A stretch of 64,000 nucleotides of DNA from Limnanthes douglasii subsp. nivea (taxonomy: Eukaryota; Streptophyta; Magnoliopsida; Brassicales; Limnanthaceae), in the NCBI GenBank assembly GCA_036936605.1, contig JAUPFV010000002.1:165966813-166030812 (forward strand). The letters run 5' to 3'. The notes under the pieces were generated by a model that worked only from the letters and a program-made list of their open reading frames with translations, did no database searches and was not told the origin of the DNA. Both the position numbers and the translations under genes were made by a program. Below, piece by piece: positions 1 to 10,123 of this stretch (position 1 is its first letter; every line of letters begins with the position of its first letter).

Positions 1-2108
1 TTGGTGAAGTCAAGTCAGGGTGGGTGGTCAGAGGCTGTGTGTCTGAATCATCATCATCACTTCGAACATTTACAGGTGCAGCAGGGGCCTTGGTTTGGCC
101 AAAGGTGCCCAAGTATTCATTTGCCCTTGGTGGGTGAAAGCCGTACAATGCGTACCTCCGAAACATGCAACCTGTACCAACATATACAGGGCCTTGGAGA
201 CCATCTAACGCTCTCATATTTCCTGTTACAATATAAGCCTATAAACGTCAACCAAACACACCCAACCAAATTGATTGAATGCAGTAGCTTGTTTTACCGT
301 CAAAGAAGACTGTATTATGATTTGCATATCGATCAGAGGGGTCAATGCCTTCAAATCTCTGAGGAAATTGGATGTAACAAATGCGATCACCACCGCGGTC
401 CATCATGAAGCACATTCCTTCTCTTATGGCTTTAGAGTTATATATGTAATGGTCACAATCCAAATTGAGTATGAATGGACCGTTGGACAGTATTGCTGAA
501 GCTCGGACCATGGCATTCATTGCACCAGCCTTCTTGTTGTGGTCGTAACCAGGCCGCTTCTCACGTGAAACATATGCAAACATTGGAACTCGAATGTCGA
601 CCCCTGTGAAGTCAAGTTTGCTTTCATCTGGACCACCCAATACCGGGTCGTTTTCTGGGACTTTGCTCATGATCTGTAACAAAATTCAATATCTGCTCTT
701 GATCTGTGACTCAAGCAAACATATTTGGGTACACAGATACTTACCTGTAAGATTCCAGCGTGGTCTCCCTTGGCGTGATCAGGAGCAGTGGTGAACCAGG
801 TTCCAGGCCAGTGAGTCCCATCGGCCATCCACGTGGCTGGGGATGCCGTTTCAAGTGGTGTGGAGGCACTGCTAGTATTAGCCTGAGCTAACCTCTTCTC
901 CTTAACCTCTCTAAGATTGTACTGATCACTTCGTTTGCGGATCTGCTCTGGTAAGCCGTTTATTCTAACCTTAAACTCATCATACTCCCTCTTGATCCAT
1001 CTTCGGTCTTTAACAAAATCAGGTCTCTTCTTGTTCTTGGTTGGGTCCGTTTTCAGGGTAAAGTAGCTATCAGGGTTCCTCGGCTCGATATCATGTTTCC
1101 TGCAAAAAGGAACCCATACTTGAGAAAACTGTACGGCCTCAGCCATGGCCTCAAATGTTAGAATGGCACCACCATCGTCTGAAATGTAGGCCGATATTTT
1201 CTCCACGGGGTAGTCGGCTGCTAATATTGACAGCATTGTGTTGGCTGTGACAAGCGGGGGTTCTTTGTCGGGGTCAGCCGTTGAGACGAAGACGTCAACG
1301 CCAGGGAGGTCAGAGCGGCATGTTGGATTGGAAGGTGAGGGTTGATCAAACTTATCATGCAAGGCAGCGAGGTCAGTGGCTCTGTTGATAGGGTTGAGTT
1401 TGGGGAGTATGTCTAGTACCCAAGAGAAAGCGAACCATAGTTCGCAAACGATGGATAAAGCCCATAGCCACATGGCATCTTCGTTTGGGTTCTGAACTCG
1501 CCATGCGAGGAAGAAAAACAGGACAATTAACCGGATTCCAATCAAAAGCCTGTTCAGTAATCCAGTCAATATAAAATAAATGAATATAGTTTTGTCATTT
1601 AATGGAAGAGAACATACCTGTAAGGGCTTAAAATTTTAGCAGGAACCTTGACCTTGCGAGTTAGAGGCTTCCAGGGCTTGTCAAGAAAATCAGACATGCT
1701 TACGCCGCTCTCATCATAAGCATCTTCTTCTTGGGACCAGAATGCGTTACCAATACCATACTTACCTGTACTTTCAAACAACCATCTATTGTGATCAAAA
1801 TCACCCGTCTGGCTCCTCAACAACATCGACTTGTTATTATTCGCTTTCATAACAGATAATCTTCTATCCAACTTTTCACTTGGCCTTTGAGTCCCATCCG
1901 CCTCGGTTCCGGGTTGGTTATCAGGTGTAGGTGGCATTAGGACTGTGTAGTTTATGTAATCATTCTGCCCTGCAAACTCACCGCTCATGTCTATGTCGTC
2001 GTCACGGGACAAGTTCACGATTCGTCCGCTAGATGTCCGCCGAGCAAACTTGACGCCCTGCGGTGGCCGCGATGAATTCTTCTTGGTTGGGCTTGCTGGC
2101 GTGGCCAT
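1..2108 (-). CDS. CSLD: Cellulose synthase-like protein D, CSLD5/6-type, 5' part (gene runs off the window)
   Basis: CSLD proteins are Golgi/plasma-membrane family-2 glycosyltransferases that make beta-1,4-linked wall glycans in tip-growing and dividing cells. Exons inferred from reading frame and GT/AG borders: 2108-1618, 1549-745, 673-298 and 222-1; introns are 68, 71 and 75 bp. About 631 residues are visible. In order: N-terminal [12 protein letters not shown] block, [23 protein letters not shown], two membrane helices near residues 164-215 ([36 protein letters not shown]), the first catalytic Asp motif ISDDGG, then DCDHY and the plant-conserved region. The QxxRW motif and C-terminal helices lie outside the window. 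The start ATG follows directly on the conserved N-terminus. Unusual: the cysteine-rich RING-like domain normally found between MPPTPDNQP and the FDHNRWLFE block is absent. The frame is open throughout, so it is probably functional. Confidence 0.93.
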
Positions 2109-3156
2109 CTTATTATTTTGCTTCTGTTATAAGGTTCATGGCCGATAGGGAATTACTACAACTAAGTAGAAAAATTGAGAAAACTAATCAGAAGACGAAT
2201 TAAGGACAATTTAATGGTCTGTATTTTCTTTCTTCTATAATTGGAACTACTCCCTTGGTTTAAGCATGGCCTCTCTCCATGAGTGGTATATTTTGATTTT
2301 TTGAAGTATATGCAAAGATTTAGTACCTTATAAATATATTACTTTGTGAAACACACATTCAACTCGTGTAATAACGTCCATATCAATAATAGAAATCAAA
2401 TTTTCAAAACATATCCCTTATCGATCTTGTTGTGTTCTTAAATTTTCAGATTCTTTTTCAAGTTACAGATGGTATATAATAACATATATATTTTTATTTT
2501 ATTTTATCTTATTTTTTCCTGAAATTAATAACTCACACGATCAATTTGAGAATAATTTTTTTTTTTTAATTTTATAATATTTTAATATATTTTAATATTT
2601 AATATATATTTTTTTCATCACTGGTGATAACCGAAACATTAGATATAATTGACAAACCCTAAATGTTTGCTCTTGAACAAATATAAAACGAGAGTCGAAT
2701 CAAAATAGCTGAAGGACTAGAGCGGTTGCGATGCCGTTCTGGAGACGAGTTTTGGAGCCATCAGAGCCGTCAACAAATAAAACGTTTCCGTAAGTGGTTA
2801 GAAGATCTACATGGATAAGAAATCCACTTTGCCAATTTGAGAATAATTTGTATTACACGTATTTATTGTACTTTCAAGTTTGATGGATACAACATAATCA
2901 GTAAAAATATATCCTGTATTTTTAGGTGTTGATTAAACTTTTAACAACAAACAAATAGATATAAAAATAATTAAACAAATCACTTTAATTCTTTTTTCGG
3001 TTTTTATTTATTTTACTTGTATTTTTGTTGGTTAGGATTTAGTCATAATTTTACTTGTATTGTTAGTGGTTAGGATTTATCGTATTAGAAATAGCGAAGA
3101 AGCACTCTTATATAGATAGAAAAATTAGTAATTCTAAATAATTTTTTCTACTTTAA
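2109..3156. promoter_or_regulatory. CSLD upstream region, AT-rich
   Basis: AT-rich spacer upstream of the CSLD start. On the minus strand a TATTTATA box lies near 2330-2340, about 220 bp before the ATG, a plausible core promoter but not proven. Two imperfect direct repeats of about 35 bp sharing ACTTGTAT...TGGTTAGGATTTA lie near 3018-3080. No coding sequence or recognised element was seen in the rest. Confidence 0.35.
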
Positions 3157-3360
3157 GGGTAGCTGAGTTGGTTGAGTAGGACATGCTTTTGACTAAAGAT
3201 CATGAGCTCATATACGTTTTCTCGACTGAGTCTGTCACTTTGTGTGAAAATGGTTTACCTTCTGACGTTCGTTTGCAGGCTATTGCGTCAGACTCAGGGT
3301 TTACCTTATGCGCACTCATTGCACTCTGAGTAGTGGTTGCGGATTCCTTCAATTTTTTTA
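3157..3360 (+). mobile_element. tRNA-derived SINE, copy 1
   Basis: The 5' head carries an RNA polymerase III A box (GGTAGCTGAGTTGG) and a degenerate B box about 40 bp downstream (ATGAGCTCATATAC). The body shares GGTTTACCTTCTG, TTTGCAGGCTATTG, GAGTAGTGG and TGCGG with the second copy at 45111. The 3' end has a run of T then AATAAGAATAAA. A possible imperfect target duplication flanks it (ATAATTTTTTCTAC... before, ATAATTCTTTCTTT... after). Mutated and probably inactive. Confidence 0.72.
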
Positions 3361-4149
3361 ATAAGAATAAATAATTCTTTCTTTGTTTACCTCTGTAGGG
3401 TTTTCGAACCTTAGTGGAGCCACGCCCGAACTTCTTTTACTATTTTTCTTTTATATATTTTCATTTGTTAGTAAATTTTCTTATCGTTTTATCGTTAGTA
3501 GCTGTGTTTTTCGTTCACCATTAACTATTTGTGGTGTCGTTTTTCACCCGTCAACCATTTGGAGTGCTGTTCACCTACGTTAACTACTTGTTGCCTCGTT
3601 TTTCACTCCGTCAATTATTTGCGGTGCTGTTTTTCACCTACCTCAATTATTTGTAGTGTGTTTTGTTTTATATCGATGTTGGGTCGGTCACTTTTGGTGG
3701 TTGCATATTTGGTGTATGTTGCTGTAAAAACACAGTCTTATCCTCTCTCCTATTTCGTTTATTTGGCTGGATGTCTTTTTTATGTCGTGAGGCGCTTCCG
3801 CTGCCGGTAAAAGCTGTTGTGCTAGCCGGTTCACATTATTGCTACGATTGTGTTTCTTATGAGGCGTGTGTCAAGTGTTCCTGTAAATTATATGAACTTG
3901 TATCGTCTTCTCAACTGTTTCCTCCGACTAGTGCATTGAACACAAAGAAATGATGTTCATGCAACTGTTTGTCAGTGGCTCAAATCAAGATCATTTACGG
4001 TAACTCTGGTTGTGCATGGTGTGCTTTCCCCCGTATAGTCTATTGTCTTTCACCGGTAATTTGTCTCCTCTGCGATCTAATCCACCGAAGTCTCACCCAT
4101 CCATGAAGTTAGTTAAGAAACTCTCTACAAAAGCAGTTAGCAGTTGAAA
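3361..4149. repeat. Spacer with 31-bp minisatellite (3505-3659)
   Basis: Five imperfect units of about 30 bp, consensus near GTTTTTCACCTGTCAATTATT followed by TGNGGTGCT, occupy roughly 3505-3659. The flanks at 3361-3504 and 3660-4149 hold no recognised gene; short open frames here lack homology or domain signatures. Confidence 0.5.
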
Positions 4150-6849
4150 ACCACCCTCAAATTTTATTGCCATGTGGTCGGACATTGGGGAAAGTACTCC
4201 TTGAAGAATCACTAGACTTTCTAAGGCTAAAGCCAAAACTCCAAGGACAAACAAAGAAGTAGAAAAATCAGCTGAAGTGCTTACTGATGCTAGCAATCCC
4301 TCAAGGCCTGTTACAACATCAGGATATACTTTTACAACAAAGCTTCCTTCACAGCTTCCTTCAGAAATAAATCCCACGACTTCATCAGTTGAGCCTCCTC
4401 AAACGGAGGAAGAAAATCCTATTGTAGAATCTAATGAACCTTCGAAACAAAGGCCATAGGTTATGGAAGAGAAGATTGATAAAAGTGGGAAAGATACACC
4501 TCTAGAGACGTCCGACCAAAATGGAAAGACTCAGAACTTGGTTCGGGAGAAAAGGGAAACAATTGTCTTGGTAGAGTCCTAACCACTTCCGGAGTGTCTT
4601 GTGGGGCGAGTTAGGCCCAATTTTTCTAAGCTAAGTGTTAAATATTTGTTGGCCCTTCAAAAGATATCTTATGTGTATTATCATACTGTCGATCTGGATA
4701 GGATCCGAAAAAATGGGGCTTTCCGTAATCAATCAAAGTGAAGATTCCTATTTCTGATGAAACTCTGATGGATTCTAAGGCATGGGAACTGGTGGTGTAT
4801 ACCGAAGTACTTAATTATGATCTTAGGTTTCATTTGGACCCAGAAATATTAAAATATTTTCAGTTGGTGAAGTTATGTCCAAGCTAATTAAGCCCCAACA
4901 CCTGGTACACAATATTAGCCAACATCATAGCCTCAAGGTTTTTGAAATTTCCGATGCCCATGGAACAGTTTGCTGCTGTAGCAAGTTTATGCCAAATTGG
5001 TCATAAACATGTAAAATGACTATAAAGTTTATGAAACTCTTACAAAGTTGAACCAATGGGCCACTGAGAAATGGTCGAATGTTTTTTACAATTGCTTCAC
5101 CTCAGGGAACATGGCGAAGGCTCATCTATGGAAAACGAATCCACTGTGGGAGCTTTCATGGGAACAATTTACCACTCCTCTCCGATCCTTTTCTATCTAC
5201 AAAAGAATTGAGGAAGCTGATGGAAAACTATATTTTCCAGCCATGAATAGAGCCCCTAACCATCTTGATAAGATCAAGAAGAAGAAGAAGAAGATAAAAA
5301 TTCATCTCAAGTTGTTCCCGAACTAGGGCGTTCAGTGCCTCCAGATGAAATTAATGCCACTTTGTTAGAGGCAGTCACAGTTACTGTTGGTGAGGCCAAG
5401 TAGCCATCAAATTCTCCAACAGTCAAGAAAATGAAGGGCCAAAAGAGAAGCAAAAAGGGTAGTGACAAAAGAGAAGAGAAGAAAAAGAAAACCTCCATTG
5501 GTTCAAAGATCATACTCCGATCTGAAGTACTTCCCTCCAGCATTCCTACAGAGGTTCCTCCTCAAGAAGAAACACTTGTTGATCCTTCTTCCCATGTGTT
5601 TCTTACCGTTAACCAAGCTATTTTCGAAGGTGATGTCCATTTGGAGGACATATGAAACTTATACTTCGACGACTTGGACAATGCTGACTTTGACAAGGCT
5701 TTGTCCCAATTTGTCGCTACTGCCAATGCTGTAACATATGATGGGGAGTTTTTCGAATTTTCTAAGGAACATGATGAGCTGGAGTATACAGTCTTAGGCT
5801 ATGTAAGGCCAATAGTTGACTTGGAGAGGTAGGTGAGATCTTAAGTCAAGTACATTGCCTCACTTACAAGTGACAATCAAAATTTGAAAGGTTCCATTAA
5901 GGTCGAGCAAGAAAAGGTTGAAACTTTGGGTAAAGAAAATAAAAACCTTAATGGTGAGCTAGTTCAAACTAAGTCCAATCATAAGAAGTTGCAGACCAAC
6001 TATACCGATTTACTGTCAACTGATAAGGGCATAAAATACCAAGTGTAATAGAGGGCTTAAATTGTAATACAATAACGTACAAGAGCTTAATTGTAAAGTA
6101 AGAAGTAAGTGACATAGATGCAAATATAGGGGGTAACATGCAATTAGAATAAGTTTGGCACGCGACTATGGGCCCCACATCTGTCACTATATAAAGAAAG
6201 ATTCGGTCCCCCAAAGGGGAACTCCTAATGATTAGTACTTGATTTTGACCACTTTCTCTATCTATATTTTTGTACTTACTCGCCTGACACTTTTCACTCG
6301 TTCACGTTTCCCGATAAACTACCTTAGATATTCTGACACTTATCATCAACCACCTCCAAAGAGAGCAAATCCTTAACGGATCAACATACTAAGGATAAAA
6401 GTACCATCAACCATTTATCCGAAGAGAAGAAAAAGTTAGAAGATCTTCTTAAGAATAAATAAGAAGAAATTGCTTCTCTTTTTAAGAAGAAAAAAGAAGA
6501 AATTGCTTCTCTTAAGGAAAAAACTGCTCAGGATATAGCCACTGTCGTGGATGCATATGCTAATACAATATTGGATTCCATGCAGCAGAGGGAGGAATCC
6601 ATAAAAATGGATATGGTAATGTTGTTTCATTAAACCTTTCCCAAGTGGTCTCTTATGAATTGGTGGAGGTTTGTGCCATATGAGCAAATCCCTTTTCATA
6701 TTATATTTGCGGGTGATAAACTAGGTATTTCTTCGGATGAATCCGACCTTGATGGTGAAGCGGAGGAAGATTCAGATGATGATAATTCAAAAAAAAAGAA
6801 TAAAGGAGAAGAAACAGAAGAGAAGAAGACCAAAGGGAATGAGACCTAG
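4150..6849 (+). pseudogene. Decayed extra-ORF protein of a Tat-type retrotransposon (coiled coil), split by a solo LTR
   Basis: Several plus-strand frames, broken by stops and shifts, read as one former protein. The section near 4600-5000 contains KYFQLVKLCPS followed by LSPNTWYTILANIIASRF, resembling the putative gypsy-type transposon domain (PF04195-like) of plant extra ORFs. The middle is lysine-rich (KGQKRSKKGSDKREEKKKK). The C-terminal part (5880-6020 and 6351-6850) has heptad-like EN/NL/EL repeats and ends in an acidic tail and stop at 6847-6849. The solo LTR at 6021 interrupts it. In Tat elements such ORFs lie antisense to pol, so the parent was probably on the minus strand. Pseudogene; domain call is inference. 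Confidence 0.55.
6021..6345 (+). mobile_element. Solo LTR of a Tat-type Ty3/gypsy element with perfect 5-bp target duplication
   Basis: The 325-bp sequence begins TGATAAGGGC and ends GACACTTATCA, so its ends form a 7-bp inverted repeat (TGATAAG/CTTATCA). Identical 5-bp flanks TCAAC sit at 6016-6020 and 6346-6350. A TATA box (CACTATATAAAG) lies near 6187. No internal retrotransposon sequence remains, so it is an LTR left by intra-element recombination. The TGATAAGG start is shared with three other LTR families in this window. Confidence 0.88.
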
Positions 6850-6853
6850 GGTC

Positions 6854-7523
6854 TGATAAGGGAGGATTCCCCCAAATAAGTACGAGCACGAGCAGGAGGA
6901 TCACAAATTTGGATCAAGGCAAGAAATGAAGAAAAAGACAAGCTCTATAGTGTTGACGAGCTCAAAGGCGTAGCGAGCTCGAAGACAAATACAGCATTGC
7001 CAAGCTCAAAGGTAGAGTGAGCTCAAAGGTAGATCGAGCTCAAAGGAAGATCGAGCTCGAAGACAAGTGCATCATTGATGAGCTCAACGGGAGAGCGATC
7101 TCGAAGACATTAGGGAAAGCATCAATCAACTACATCAAGGACGCGATGAACATATGATCAAGGTCGAGTGCGGACTTAAAGAAGATAAGCTGAGCATAGG
7201 ATTATAAGCTGAGCATGTTATTAGACTGGTCCAGCTCGGCCTAAAGTGTGAATTAGACTGAGCGGTTTCTTAACCAATGTAATGTAACACACGTTTTAAC
7301 TTTTAAGTCAAACCATTTTAGTTATTTGTTCCACAATTATAGGGGTAGTGAGGTTAGTGGGTTAGTGGCGCTTAAAGTGCGAACGTATGTAACTGCCCAC
7401 TAATTTGTACATTATAAATAAGGAGGACCTATCTGTTAATAAAGGGATCTTTTTTCGGCTTATCTCTTTCTTGACTAAACTTTTAAAGGCTTTACTGTGG
7501 TACAACTTGTTATTCCCGTAACA
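6854..7523 (+). repeat. 5' LTR of Tat element X
   Basis: 670 bp starting TGATAAGGGAGGATTCCCCC and ending TTATTCCCGTAACA. It aligns over its length with LTRs at 12371, 20760 and (inverted) 33000. It contains many GAGCTC/GAGCTCGAA motifs near 6955-7100 and a TATA-like TTATAAATAAGG near 7412. Confidence 0.85.
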
Positions 7524-7527
7524 AATT

Positions 7528-7545
7528 TGGCGCCGTATGTGGGAA
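7528..7545 (+). other. Primer-binding site of element X
   Basis: TGGCGCCGTATGTGGGAA starts 4 bp after the 5' LTR end. It begins with TGG, complementary to a tRNA CCA tail, as in plant Ty3/gypsy elements. The priming tRNA was not identified. Confidence 0.7.
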
Positions 7546-7562
7546 TCTTTTAACCAATCATC

Positions 7563-9195
7563 ATGGTAGTCACAAGGCCAGGAATCGAGAGAGACAACCA
7601 AGAAACTAGCGAAACAACAACACACCAGAGGAGAACTGTAAGTCAACCAGTAGGGCGAGGTGTCCTACATTCCGGTCCCATAGCTCCTCAAGAGGGCAAT
7701 CCCATAACACCCCAAACAACGGTGGTGACAGAGGGACCGCCTTTGGCATACGGTCGTTTCTAGGGAAGAGATGCATCTCCACCAGCCGGTGAATGCGTGA
7801 GGGGCTCGCAGAACTGCGGAAGCCATACCGACAGATGACTCGGTAGTTCTCCAACTAGAACAAAGAATCCAGAACCTCCAGGAGGAACAGTTGAAAATAG
7901 CGTTTGAACGAGACGCAAGGGAACATGCCATGCACGCCACGATGGCAGGAATGAACGACGTTATTCATGCTTTGACCGCTTAGATCAAGGGAACAAGCAA
8001 GACCCATCAACCGTCTGGACCAGAGGCGAGCAAAGTCAACAGAATGGATCATTCGTCCAAACGAGATGACAAGCATGAAGGTGAAGGCGAAAGCGGGGGT
8101 AAGAATCGTAGCAGAGAATTACACGACGAGGTGAAGCAGACGTCAACCAAGCGAGCTCGGGAGAATGAGGACCTCCGTTACAATTAGATTCGCCCGAAGT
8201 TTTCGGCCTACATACTGAAGGAATAACTATTCTCTAAGAAAATCCTGGAAGCTCAGCTCCCGAGGAAGTTCAACCCATTCAGGATGGAAGCATATAATGG
8301 AACGGGGGATCCAGAGAGGCATTTGTAGCAGTTCAGAAACATGATGATAGCTTTCAACCCCGATGATGCGATGTTATGCCGAGCACTATCTATGACCCTC
8401 AAAGGTAACGCAATGGACTGGTTCAACAGCCTGCCAAAAGGATCCATCTGTGATTTTACAGGACTGTGGAAAGCATTCAGGGAAAGGGTTGTTGGCAACA
8501 AGGAGCTTAAGCGTGAGCGGGATTCGATCATTGACCTTTATCAGCGCCGAGGTGAGTCTCTTAAAATTTATGTTACAAGATTTGTTCATGCTATGAATGC
8601 TTTGCCAGATTTGGCTGCAAAGATGGCGGTGGCCTCCTTGAAACGGGGGCTCGACTGAAAAAGGGAACTATATGCAGATCTCATCAAGTTCGCAACTGAG
8701 AACATGAGGGACATACTCGTAAGAGCAAATACATTTATTAAGGTCGATGGCGCCATAAGAGGGGGGTCACTTGGGTGGTGCGAGTCAGATTTCAAAGAGG
8801 GTGGAACAGAACAAAAAAGGATTGAGGAGCAACCAAGGAGGGATTATAACCGAAGACCCCAACAAATCGATCAACCGAATAGGCCCTTTACCCAGTTGAA
8901 CGAGGCCATTTCAGTGATTTATGATCAAACAAAAGGGCGTACTAGGTACCAAGCTCCGCGTACAATGAGTGCACCGGGGTTTAAACGATCTAATCAGTAT
9001 TACTGCGCATATCATCATGATCATGGACATTCAACGGATGAGTGTTGGTAATTAAGAGAAGAGATTCGACGCCTGATAGACAATGGCGAGCTGATCCAGT
9101 ATATCAAACGATCTCAACCGGATCGATGCGAGGAAGTTCGTTCTCCAAAAATTGACAAACCGGCCATAGGAGAAGAGCCAGAAGCAAACAAGTAA
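7563..9195 (+). pseudogene. Tat-type gag relic
   Basis: Gag builds the virus-like particle. The former frame opens at MVVTRPG (7563) and is broken by stops. The retrotransposon gag core lies near 8256-8660: FNPF.MEAYNGTGDPERH, then MTLKGNAMDWFNSLPKGSI and LYQRRGESLKIYVTRF, typical of Tat gag. Further on, near 9000-9050, YCAYHHDHGHSTDECW matches the H/C-rich block that replaces the zinc knuckle in this lineage. Stop codons at about 8328, 8656 and 9050 show it is not functional. Confidence 0.82.
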
Positions 9196-9269
9196 CAATG
9201 ACAACTAACTATATCAGGGGGGAATTCGGTTGCAGGTCAAGGGTCTACTCAAAACAAACGAGCTAAAAA

Positions 9270-10100
9270 TAAGTTCGACGTTTATGAAATAGATGGAAAT
9301 TCTTATCGAAACTACAGGGACCCAGTAGCCGATCTCACATTTAATGATGATGACCTCAGATGTGTCAGTTTAGCACATGAAGACGCTTTGACTATTCACT
9401 TAGACATTGGAGAGGTAATGGTAACCCGAGTACTGGTTGATGGAGGAAGCTCGACAGATATTATTTTCAAAAGCAGCTTTGGTCATATGTAGAACGTGCC
9501 ACCATAGCGACTTACTCAGCGGACATTGGTCGGCTACGAAGGAAAATCTTCTTAATGTGTTGGGGAGGTGGAGCTGTTAGTTTAGGTTGGTCACGGAGCT
9601 ACGAAGAAGGAAATAAAAACTTTATTCTTAATTTCCAACACGCCGAGCCCTTACCATGCAATTATTGGACGACCGTGGCTGCATAGAATGGAAGCGACAC
9701 CGTGTACGTTTTGAGAATGCATCAAATATCCTGTAGGCAGCTCAGTAGGAACAATACAAGGCAACGAAAGGACTGCGCGAACTTGCTATGCAATCGCGTC
9801 GGACCCGTCCAAACCTATCCAATAGTAATTAAATGGCGAGGGAAGCGTTACACCAGAAACTTTAGATCTCACCTCGCCAGATCCAGTGGATGATCCACGT
9901 GAAAATGAGGATTTAGCTACTACATATACTACAACCGTGGATACGATCGTAGCTGACAGTAGAATGCTTCGATTGGGAAAGGAGTTGACTCATGACTTAA
10001 ATTTATTAGCAAAAAAATTAGACATTTGCTTTAGGAGTAAACATGTTCAGATGTCGGCATTTGCTTTAGGCGTAAACATTAGAAAATGCAGCTGTATATA
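9270..10100 (+). pseudogene. Aspartic protease region of element X, truncated
   Basis: Continuation of the Tat polyprotein: a block near 9340 (DDLRCVSLAHEDALTIHLDI) leads to the protease active-site segment VLVDGGSSTDIIF near 9432-9470, where the usual D-[TSN]-G is D-G-G. Near 9645-9700 the motif PYHAIIGRPWLHRME is the normal C-terminal protease signature. The short pre-RT linker follows, and homology ends near 10000-10090 at a deletion joint. Several stops; nonfunctional. Confidence 0.72.
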
Positions 10101-10123
10101 AACAAGAAAGTTAAATTTAATCC

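Noticed and set aside
1..794. Plus-strand open frames opposite CSLD
   Set aside because: Shadows of the CSLD exons; no independent domain or start context.
5431..5734. Lysine-rich ORFs as small host genes
   Set aside because: They are overlapping frames of the decayed extra-ORF coil at 4150-6849.
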